From Cristatella mucedo (Eukaryota; Bryozoa; Phylactolaemata; Cristatellidae), in the NCBI GenBank assembly GCA_009760855.2, contig WPIO01000231.1:1-64000 (forward strand): a stretch of 64,000 nucleotides of DNA. Reading direction: 5' to 3'. The position numbers were made by a program, and so were the translations under genes. Positions 25,353-33,944 of the stretch are shown in pieces; within the stretch, counting starts at the first letter, position 1; every line of letters begins with the position of its first letter. The notes under the pieces are model-generated. The model did no database searches. It saw only the letters and a program-made list of their open reading frames with translations, and had not been told where the DNA came from.

Positions 25353-25659
25353 GTCGAACGCAACAGTCTATTGTGGGCTTGTCAGTAGTGTGGTATTTTC
25401 TTGTTGCTCGCGTGCTTGGCCCTGATCATGACGATGGTCACCCACTAAACCGACGTTTGCCCTACAACAACAGACAAATCTCATTATCCGTGACGACATC
25501 GAGTTTGTCACTGGTAACCCTTTAAATAACCTCCACGTGCTATTATGGTGCCTAGCAAAAAATACGTTATCTAGGGCAGCTATTCCAAGGAATTATAATT
25601 TGTATTCAGAATAAGTCTTAAAAATTTTAAAATACAGATTCCCTTTAATTTGAAAGTTC

Positions 25660-25929
25660 AATAAATTCTGAGTTTTTCACTCCTGCAGAAACTTGGAGCT
25701 AACTGCAGCAATGACAGCCGTTAGTAGACTCACACATGACCAAGAAAAATTGGTATCCCCGAACACCGATAGACGTAACATGCAGGAAAAACGTGAATTT
25801 TTGAAGGAAACGTTGCAACTGACTGCTACGGTGAGGAATCTTAATATCGCTCAAGATAAAAAAGAAAAAAACCAGTCCACAAACAATATATTAGCCCCTG
25901 AAAAAATCCCTCTGCTCTTCTTTAAATAG
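25660..25929 (+). CDS. Possible exon, weak (unnamed)
   Basis: Frame 25693-25929 reads MELTAAMTAVSRLTHDQEKL, RRNMQEKREFLKETLQL and so on: charged and helical-looking. A TTTTTCACTCCTGCAG acceptor-like stretch ends at 25688. In B2 (47710-47940) the same stretch is recognisable at nucleotide level, but its differences include length changes that break the frame, so coding conservation is not supported. It could be a decayed exon or chance. Confidence 0.2.
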
Positions 25930-26725
25930 AAGACTGCTTCAACACCCGAAGTCGGCAGCTCGTCAGCTTAAAACTGCAGATCTCTATTAGGATTGCCACA
26001 TAGCGGATCACATTAACCTATATTTCTAAAAGTATGGCTTCTAGGTTTTTATACTGTTGAAAGAGCCAGCAAGTCAAGACGTGGACGCTGTGATATAGAG
26101 ACTTTTTATACCACTTCGTTGTCAGGAACAGCAGGCATTTCCAGGAGGTCAGAATAGTCATCATCTTATACGGATTCCTACCCACCCTGCAATAGGAAAA
26201 TAAACCTGCACAGTACATATATTGAGAGCGAAATTTAGGTTCTCATGATAAGTATTCAACAAAGTTAAGAGCTGTAAAATTACCAAAAAACATATTAGGA
26301 CAGGCATTTCTATCAGGTCAAATTAGGCAATGTCTTATACTCATTGAAGCTAATGATGAAAACAAGAATGTGAAATTGCATAATACAGATGAAAGCACCC
26401 AAATTTAGCTTTTTGTGATTGATATTTAACAACTCGGAAAGATGAATAGTTAGTGAGGTGTCTCCTTTGGATCTCCTCTTGAAATCTTTATTTAGCAAGT
26501 TTGACTATCTCTGCACGATACTTGCATGTTTCGTAAAGCACAAAACATCAGTAGTCTCTATAATGACGAAGCACTACAACTTTACCATTTTATTCGTAAC
26601 TCATTTTTTAAGCGTGTGGCTACTGTCACTCTCATCTGCCAGGAAAAAGATACTGCTCCCACGGATTAATCCTAAAATTAAAACTTCAGTGTAGGGTTTT
26701 TTCATTTGCCGTAATCTCCATGTAA
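25930..26725. other. Duplicon B unique-like sequence, no gene
   Basis: Frames at 26018-26218, 26313-26498 and 26458-26694 are short, unlike known families and not clearly preserved as coding in B2. The nucleotide sequence itself is well conserved with 47960-48720. Confidence 0.4.
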
Positions 26726-26726
26726 A

Positions 26727-26895
26727 TTACAACCTCTTTTTGCATAGCGACAGAAGAGCCTTTACGGAAATCACCACCACTTGCAGTAGTGATAGGTGAT
26801 CTCCAACCCCAGGATTCGAACCCACAACATCGGGGCCGAGGTAGTGAAAAGCAACCGTCTTACTTAGTGAGCCATAACCGCTCAAGGCTTGAGTC
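26727..26895 (-). mobile_element. SINE-A copy, antisense (B1)
   Basis: Best preserved SINE-A. On the minus strand the head has GGTTATGGCTCACTAAGTAA (box A region) and box B GGTTCGAATCC (complement of 26812-26822). The body follows with GTAGTGGTGATTTCC-like, GTAAAGGCTCTTCTGTCGCT and GCAAAAAGAGGTTGT. It is shared with B2 at 48.8 kb, so it inserted before the duplication. Confidence 0.9.
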
Positions 26896-26975
26896 ACCAC
26901 GGATGCCTCGTTGGCCCTATTGCTCACGTCAAGAGATGTGAATTAAAAGGTATAAAGATGCATCATGACCGAAAG

Positions 26976-27462
26976 TTAATTCTGTGGTGCAGTCTATCTA
27001 TCAGCTCCTTTCCCCCACCAGGCCAAGCATGGCATGACCCGCTTTTCCCAAGCTAACCACTTACTAATACCACGTACAAACCTCAAATCCCTTCGAGACC
27101 CCTAATTTAGTTCCAATGCTCCCAAAGCCTGGAACTAACTACCGACTTGCTTCACGACATTCCTTGATTTGACACATTTAAAGGAAATTAAAAACTTACC
27201 TATTTATGAGAGCTTGTTTTGTGACCCTGTAATTCACCCTTTTTATAGGTATACGTGCCGACACTGCACATGGCATGCCACTAGCCACACTAGCATTCTG
27301 GCCCGGTACATGTCACTACCGACCACGTCGTTCATGTTGTCTGTCAAGCATAATACTAAAACCACTCACCATCTGATCGTGTTTCCTTTGCAGCCAATGT
27401 TAGGCACTTGCAAAAATATTGATTTCTCTGAGCGCACCTTACCAAGTGTATTAGTATTGCTA
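26976..27462 (+). mobile_element. LINE-A 3' fragment, sense (B1)
   Basis: Starts near AYLSAP-like (CTATCTATCAGCTCCTTTCCC), passes the AKHG-TRFSQAN block, C-terminus, 3' UTR and a decayed tail (CTGAGCGCACCTTACCAAGTG). Shared with B2. Confidence 0.8.
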
Positions 27463-28205
27463 TTCTTTTGGCTAGGCTACCAAAAAAGGCAACGATGCAG
27501 CTGCAGCTGGCTATGAATACGTCTGCAAGGCCAGTTTTCAAGTCTCAGAGGTGTGGCCACGTGTCATCTTTGCTAAAACAGCAAGGATGGCTGCCGGTTG
27601 ATCAATGGATGCAGAGCAAAAATCTAATGCTGACCCGAAATGGCCGATACGGCTTGGCTTCTACATACCCAGCTGAACTGCTACACCAGTTCCAGCTTCT
27701 TCGTGCCCTCAGGTCGTTTAGGGACACTAAAAAATTAGCTATTCCATTTCTCAATTTAAAGACCGTTGGAGACAGAAGCTTTAGCTCTGCAAGTAATACA
27801 CTGTGGTACTCGCTTCTACAATTCTCATGCAATGACAACTACGATAATGTTTTCGATTATGTCACATACTTCTCAGCGGTCCTCAGCTGCTACTTACATG
27901 CTATTGACTACATCAGCAGATCTCCGAACTCTTTTCCGCTTCTACTTTTTCTTGGTTGCGTGAGATGAAGCGGTCCTCAGCTGCTACTTACATGCTGTTG
28001 ACTACATCAGCAGATCTCCGAACTCTTTTACGCTTCTACTTTTTCTTGGTTGCGTGAGATGAAGTCTGTTGGCTTCCAAATGCCTACCTCAAGCCTCTTA
28101 GGCCGTGTGTGTGCTACACAAGACTTTCCTGCGGAGCACCCACCTAATTACTACGGCTTTGCGGAGTTACAGGTGGAGATAAATTGCATTGCAATAGTTC
28201 CAATA
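27463..28205 (+). mobile_element. LINE-B 3' fragment, sense (B1)
   Basis: Frame 27468-27968 encodes MARLPKKATMQLQLAMNTSA, FKSQRCGHVSSLLKQQGWLP, the RT C-terminus and GDRSFSSASNTLWYSLLQF. It continues through the 3' UTR to GAGTTACAGGTGGAGATAAA, TTGCATTGCAATAG. It carries an internal 94-bp tandem duplication absent from B2. Confidence 0.88.
27876..28063 (+). repeat. 94-bp tandem duplication inside LINE-B
   Basis: 27876-27969 and 27970-28063 are nearly identical (two differences by eye). The B2 copy has the segment only once, so the duplication is recent compared with the B1/B2 split. Confidence 0.9.
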
Positions 28206-28317
28206 CACCTTTGCTGTAGATTATTTTTGTAAATGAAGTGGTTGGCTTTCTCGCTTTGACATGCAACTTTTAAGACTTATAGCAATTTACATAGGCAACT
28301 CAAATGCAATGATCCTA

Positions 28318-28470
28318 ATAATAATAGTAATACTATTAGTTTACTTGATAAAGCGCCCTCAGAGAACTCAATCTCTTCCTAGGCGCTTTGCATTCGCTGC
28401 AAATAATGAATCGTAAGTAATATCATTCTTGAATGAACAACGTGAATAAGGGTGACATGCACAGGATGGC
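28318..28470 (-). mobile_element. LINE-A 3' tail, antisense (B1)
   Basis: AATAATAGTAATACTATTAG tail, then the hairpin (GCGCCCTCAGAGAACTCAAT, CTTCCTAGGCGCTTT) and UTR up to GGGTGACATGCACAGG. Shared with B2. Confidence 0.85.
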
Positions 28471-29134
28471 TCGACGGCAGTAAGAATCTGCCTACATACT
28501 TCGTAGCCTACAGTCTACGGTAATATTTAGGCTATGACTGTATTTAGTCACATAGCACGTCAAAGTAGAACCTGTGATAAAATCATACGATACTGGTTGT
28601 AATCGCTAAACCTCAAGAAAAGAATGTGGCATGTCGACCGTTTCGCCATGCCATGCAGACATTCCTAAAGTTTGTGTTTGTAAAAATATTGCTTTTTACT
28701 TGTACCTCCCTTGATAGCTAAGCAAATTCTCCAGCTTGACCATCAGAAAACTCTGATTTTCGGCAACTAACCTCTTCTTCAACCTTAGCATAGGCGGATT
28801 CCTAAATTTAAATTAAGTAATGCTGAAACAGATTAAATCTGACTAAGTAACGTAAGGGAATTGTCAAATATGAGATTTTTCGGAAAAGAGGAAAGTAATT
28901 CGCATGCACTAATTTTTTGTTGTATGTTGGCTGTCTAAGGGGTGGGGGACAAGATGATAGTAGAGGTGAGCCTAAAGATTAGTATCATGAAGCGAATACG
29001 GTCTACACTTCGGTAATTAAATGCTGAGTTATCTTTGGGTGGTGAGAAAAGCGTAGCCGACCGGCAAGGGTCCACTTCAAGCCAATACAGGTGCGAAAGA
29101 ATAAAATATTTCTTGCCTTGTTACTTCTTTAAAA
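28471..29134. other. Duplicon B right part, no gene
   Basis: Conserved with 50425-51010 but with no recognisable gene. An ATTTTTTGTTGTATGTTGGC block is identical in both copies. Confidence 0.4.
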
Positions 29135-29282
29135 AAATATAATTCATTTGTATAGCCCCCAAAAGAACTATTATTAAATCTCTATTCAGGTGCTTCACAG
29201 ATTCCACATGGCTCGAGCCCACGACCTCAGCCAGACCTTAGTCGGGGCGAGCACCTTTACCACTGGACAAACCCAACTTAAG
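29135..29282 (-). mobile_element. SINE-B copy, antisense
   Basis: Minus strand: head with CCAGTGGTAAAGGTGCTCGC, CCGACTAAGGTCTGGCTGAGG, GTGGGCTCGAGCC (box-B-like), then GTGAAGCACCTGAATAGAGA and a tail rich in TTAAT. It abuts the LINE-B tail that follows. Confidence 0.85.
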
Positions 29283-30250
29283 TGTGATTCAATTGCCAAT
29301 GTAATGTAGTGTATTTCCATCAGTAACTCAAAAAAGTCATAAAGACTATGTGGGTGTTACGCAGGAGAGTTTTGTATAGAACACTGACAGCCTAAGCAGG
29401 CTTTCGGTACGCATTCGGTAGCCAACAGACTTCGTCCCACGCAACAAAGAGAAAGTGGGAAGCATAGCAGAGTCAGGTGAGCAGATAAGGTAGTGAGTAG
29501 CATAGAAGTAGCAGTCCAGGACCACTGAAAAAGATGTGCCATAGTCGGCAGTTGGAGAGTAGTTGTCGTTGCGTAAGAATTGTTGAAGCGAGTTCCACAG
29601 TCTAGGACCTGCAGAGCTAAAGCTTCTGTCGCCAACTGACTTTGGGCGGAGGAATGGGACAGCTAATTTGTTGCCCACACAGGACTTGAGGGCGTGAACA
29701 TGCTGAAAATGATGCAGCAGTTCAGCTAAGTACGAAGGAGCCAAGCCGTGGCGGGCCTTGTGGGTCAGCGTAAGAACTATCCTCTGTATCCTTTGCTCAA
29801 CCGGCAACCAGCCTAGCTCTTTCAGCAGAGGTGACACGTGCTCAAACCGCTGGGACTTGAAGACCAGCCTTGCAGCCATATTCATAGTCCGCTGTAGTGG
29901 CATAATAGCTTTCTTTGGCAGCCCAGCCAAAAGGGAATTAAATAATCAAGCCGAGACAGAAATAAAGAGCTAGCTAAAAATTTTACAAGCCACTGTGGGA
30001 GACAGCTTCTAATCTTGGATAGGGATCGGATGTGATGGCTAGCTGTAGAGGCAGTCTTCTGAATGAAGCTTTTGAAATTGAGGCATCTGTCGAACACGAC
30101 ACCTAGATAACGAGCACATGGTGAAGGTCGCACAATAGCATTACCTATTAAAACAGCAAAGCCTTTTAATCCAGCCACATGCTTAGGGTGTCCTATGAGC
30201 AGCATTTCGGTTTTACCTTCATTTAATTTCAGGAACTTTTCCGACAGCCA

Positions 30251-30334
<84 letters not shown>

Positions 30335-30485
30335 CATTTATGTAGCGCCCAAAGAGAACTTAATCTCTATTCAGGCGCTTCACATATGCCTCGGGGCTCG
30401 AGCCCACGACCTCAGTCAGACTTTGGTCGGGGCGAGCACCATATCAAACCAACCAACCGCTAGACCAAAATAGCTCAGCGAACCA
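30251..30485 (-). mobile_element. SINE-B with AT tail, inserted in LINE-B
   Basis: Antisense SINE-B: AT-tail at 30253-30330 (its 3' end), LINE-like hairpin (AGCGCC at 30344-30349 and GGCGCT at 30374-30379), tRNA-like head to about 30485. The target duplication AGCCA flanks it at 30246-30250 and 30486-30490, and LINE-B sequence continues on both sides (ending CCGACAGCCA, resuming AGATCGAATATCGGCAAGG). Confidence 0.88.
30253..30330. repeat. (AT)n tract, about 39 units, SINE-B tail
   Basis: Perfect dinucleotide run lying at the 3' end of the SINE-B. Confidence 0.97.
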
Positions 30486-31280
30486 AGCCAAGATCGAATA
30501 TCGGCAAGGCAAGAATTCACTTTCTCAGTTGCTGCAGCAGATTCCGACGGTTTAAATGACAAATACAGCTGAGTATCCTCAGCAAAGAAGTGATATCCTA
30601 TTCCACGGGCCTTAATCACTTTCCCCAGAGGTTGTGTATAAATGAAAACAGTAAGGGACCGAGTACAGACACTTGAGGGATTCCACAGGTGACCCTTCTC
30701 ATGTCTGAGACCTGACCCCCACACGACACGGATTGAACACGATCAGACAAGTATGATTTAAACTATGCCAGTGCTTTGTCTGCCAGACCAATCGTTGTTC
30801 TCAATCGTTCAAGCAGAACTTCGTGATCAATGGTGTCGAAGGCAGCAGACAGATCTAGCAGGGCTAGGGCAATGACATTCTCGTCGTCGTTGCCACGTAG
30901 AATGTCACTGTTAACACGGAGGAGAGCAGTTTCAGTAGAGTGCTGCCTCTTGAACCCTGATTGAAATGTTTCAGACATTCCACTGTTTTCAATATGTTCA
31001 ACTAGCTGCTTAGCAACAATTTTTTTAAGAATCTTTGAAAAGAACGTAAGAAGGGAAACTTGACGATAGCTTGCTAGGACCTCTGTGTCTAATCCAGGCT
31101 TTTTAAGAATAGTTCTAACGATTGCCGATTTGAAGGACTTGAGGACGAACCCTTTTCCCAAAGAAGCATTAAAAATCTTGGTTATGGCAGGGCTACGTGG
31201 GTCTGCAATTGAAGACCACAGAGATGAAGGCATAGGGTCTTCAGGAGACGTGCCTACAGCTGATCTCTCGGTTAACTAGA

Positions 31281-31794
31281 TGACCGAATAGTGTATATGC
31301 CGACCACTCTTTCGACTCTGAGCAAATTCTCTTAAAACAAGCCAATCAAATGTATATCATATATTGTATTCAACACCGCACAATTTATTTTAAGGGAAAG
31401 CCGTCAGCGATTTATTGACTTGTTATTTAAAAGCATGTACTAATGAAATCGATACGTCAAGTCCTACGTTAAGCCTTACGATAAGGGACTCAGACTGAAC
31501 GATCTAGCAATTCCAATTAGAATACAGGTAACTATTATTTCATTCGAAGCCCACAACCCCTCGCCTGCTAGACGAGGCTCCTTCTAGTCTGTGCTGTTAC
31601 ATGTAGCTGGAACTTTTCGACCACTGTGTACTGCCTTAGTAGGGCATTTTAATACTTACTTTTATGCCGGTATTTAAAATGTTTTAATATTTAATATATT
31701 TGACAACGCAGTAAAACGAATTCGCTTTTTCTATGTGCTGAGGTGCTGTCACAAACGCTGTATTTCCAGCTGGTATGGCACAGTGGTTAAAATA
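31281..31794. other. No gene recognised
   Basis: AT-rich unique sequence. Confidence 0.35.
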
Positions 31795-31955
31795 TAATGA
31801 AATATAATTCATTTATATAGTGCCCCAAGAGAACTTAATCTCTATTCAGGTGCTTCTCATATGCCTCGGGGTTCGAGCACACGACCTTAGTCAGACCTTG
31901 GTCGGGGCGAGCACCTTAACTGCTAGACCAAACCAGCTCGGCTTAACGAGGTTGC
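31795..31955 (-). mobile_element. SINE-B copy, antisense, near full length
   Basis: Minus strand: GAGCTGGTTTGGTCTAGCAG (box A), TTAAGGTGCTCGCCCCGACC, GTGTGCTCGAACCCCG (box B), then AAGCACCTGAATAGAGATTA, AGTTCTCTTGGGGCACTATA and AATGAATTATATT. It is the cleanest view of the head/tail junction. Confidence 0.9.
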
Positions 31956-31959
31956 TGTG

Positions 31960-32075
31960 ACATAGTGCAAGTGAATATATTTGAAGACCAAGGTCATGGG
32001 CTCGAGCCTCATGATACATGTGAAGCGCGTGAACAGAGGTACAGTTTTTTATGGCCCTATACAAAGGAATTAGAC
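31960..32075 (+). mobile_element. SINE-B remnant, sense
   Basis: GACCAAGGTCATGGGCTCGA, GTGAAGCGCGTGAACAGAGG, GGCCCTATACAAAGGAATTA. Head incomplete. Confidence 0.6.
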
Positions 32076-32077
32076 TT

Positions 32078-32143
32078 TGAGAGACAAAGTTTTCATCTGA
32101 TCTCTCTTCAGATGTTTCACATTAGCCTCGGTGCTTGAGCACA
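32078..32143 (-). mobile_element. SINE-B remnant, antisense
   Basis: Only the tail (ATCTCTCTTCAGATGTTTCA, GCCTCGGTGCTTGAGC) up to the trinucleotide tract. Confidence 0.5.
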
Positions 32144-32225
<82 letters not shown>

Positions 32226-32241
32226 ACTACTACTACTACTA
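32144..32241. repeat. (CTA)n(CTG)22(CTA)n trinucleotide tract
   Basis: A perfect run of 22 CTG units at 32158-32223 flanked on both sides by CTA/TAC units. Poly-Leu and poly-Ser frames over it are artefacts. It lies where the LINE-A (TAA)n tail of the next element would be. Confidence 0.97.
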
Positions 32242-32249
32242 AAAATTAT

Positions 32250-33782
32250 AGTAATGGACATGATAAAGCTTACTCAGAGAACTCACTATCTTTCTAGCCA
32301 CTCAACATTTGCTGCCAAAGGAAACGCAATTAAATGGCGAGTAATATCATGCTTGATAAACAACGTGAAAAACATGATTAAGGGTGACATGCACATCGTC
32401 AGCATGCAGATTTGGTTAGTTGCAACATACACAGTGTCAGCACCCATAACCACGCGAATGACAAATCACAGGGACCGACTAAATGCTGACCTAAATAGGC
32501 GTGTTTCTCAGTTCTTTTTAAATGTGGTCAAGTCAGGGGATGTTATGACGCAAGTCGGGAGTGAGCTCCAGGCTTTGGGAGCATAGAAACTAAATGCACG
32601 GTCTCCAAAGGATTTAATGTTTGTACAAGGTATTGGTAAATTTTTGGATTCCGAAAAGCAAATTGTATGGTGCTTGGCGTGGTGGGGAGTACATCTGAGA
32701 GATAGGAAGAAGCCACAGAATGAAGTGACCAAAAAGTGAGCGACATCACTTTGAAGTCAATTAGTCGCTTGACTGGTAGCCCATGCAGGTCGGCAATACT
32801 TGGTGTAACGTGGAAACCGCCATACTCACGACAGACATAACTAGCTGCAGCGTTTCGCACCAGCTGTAAGCCTGATTGCACATGCTGGTAGGCCAGAAAG
32901 CTGTGAGTTACAGAAGTCAAGACGGGATGTCACAGATGCATGGACCAACTTACACGTATTATCCTTATCTTATCTAATCAAGCCAGAGTTTTAGCAATGT
33001 TATGTAGCAGAAAGTAAGCAGATTCGACTTTGGAGCTGATGCGGTCGTCTAACGAGAGGGCACTTTGTAACATGATACCTAGATTTTGAGCAGATTTAAC
33101 AGGGAGAAATGCTGGCTGAGCCAATTTAGAGCGTCAGCATTTTCCATTTTGGCATCACACTGGAGTAGCCAAAATAACTAGTAAGTAGTAGTAGCTAGTT
33201 TTGTCATCGTTTAGTTTTAGAAAATTAGCTTCCATCCATTTGCAGGTGTCATCAATACATGCTTCCAATTAGTTGAGAGAATTCGAGGTGCTCGAAGGCT
33301 GGCAGGGATCAAAGTAAAGGTACAACTAGCTGTCAAATGCATAGAAGATAAAGCCTAGATTGTGCTTGGCAATCACATCAGCAAGAGAGAGAGTATAACG
33401 CCTGAAATGAACCGGACCTAGCACGGAGCTCTGAGGTACCCTACTATTTCAGGAAAAGCTCAGAAGACCTATGTCCAATCACGTCTATACGCCAGTCTCG
33501 CACTGAAAAAGGACTTGAACCATTGCAGAGGATAGCAAGGGATGCCCGTGCGAGATGAGAGGCACTCTAGGAAGAACTTTATGATCGATAGTATCAAAAA
33601 CAAGCAGACACTCTACTCATGTCTGCATTCCTAAAAGGGCCGTTGTGTACCCTAAGCAATGCTGACTTTGTGAATGGATTAGTTATATAAAGACAGACTA
33701 GAAGTTACTAGCAAGCTTTGAAGTTTCTCATTGATGTTCAGATGGTGCGCCACGACCAGCTCCAATATCTTTGAGGTCCTTT
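32250..33782 (-). mobile_element. LINE-A copy, antisense, about 1.5 kb
   Basis: 3' hairpin and UTR at 32260-32470, C-terminus (32543-32920: FRNPKIYQYLVQTLNPLETV in a shifted frame, VQSGLQLVRNAAASYVCREY), SARN-LG near 33085, LKLN-like near 33210, YAFD-like (SVVRFHYRP) near 33340, SVLGPV near 33420 and the palm start near 33560-33780. Many indels; inactive. Confidence 0.88.
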
Positions 33783-33940
33783 GATGGGATCCACTAACCA
33801 CATTTGCATGCTTACCCTGTTCATGTCACCCGTAATCATGTAATTCGTGTTGTTTATCAAGCAAAATATTACTCACCGTTAAATAGCGTTTCCCTTTTTT
33901 GCAAATTTAAAGCGTCAAGAAAAAGATTAAGTTAATATTA
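33783..33940 (+). mobile_element. LINE-A 3' tail fragment, sense
   Basis: CACTAACCACATTTGCATGC, TACCCTGTTCATGTCACCCG, then GCAAATTTAAAGCGTC and a degraded hairpin. Confidence 0.8.
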
Positions 33941-33944
33941 ATGA

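Larger units (their letters stand above)
25385..29030 (+). repeat. Duplicon B, copy 1 (B1)
   Basis: About 3.6 kb that aligns colinearly, at roughly 85-90 percent by eye, with 47395-51010 (B2). Shared blocks include TGAGTTTGTCACTGGTAA, ACATCAGTAGTCTCTAT, ATGACGAAGCACTACAACTT, an antisense SINE-A, a LINE-A end, a LINE-B end and an antisense LINE-A tail. It is a genomic duplication, not a single transposon, because several unrelated insertions are shared in the same order. Confidence 0.88.
29290..31280 (-). mobile_element. LINE-B copy, antisense, interrupted by a SINE-B
   Basis: The longest LINE-B, about 1.75 kb without the insert. On the minus strand: RT fingers and palm (30763-31233: [73 protein letters not shown]), the IYTQP / [14 protein letters not shown] box, LKLNEGKTEMLLIG, ARYLGVVFDRCLNFKSF, SRLDYLIPFWLG, and the C-terminus (29346-29930). 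The catalytic FYADD reads FFAEDTQ here, so the active site is lost. The endonuclease is absent. A SINE-B with its AT tail sits at 30251-30485. Confidence 0.92.

Noticed and set aside
28471-29030. CRISPR-like or satellite array
   Set aside because: No regularly spaced repeats anywhere in the window apart from microsatellites and the single 94-bp doublet.
32070-32586. Poly-Leu or poly-Ser proteins
   Set aside because: Translations of the CTG/CTA tract continuing into antisense LINE-A.
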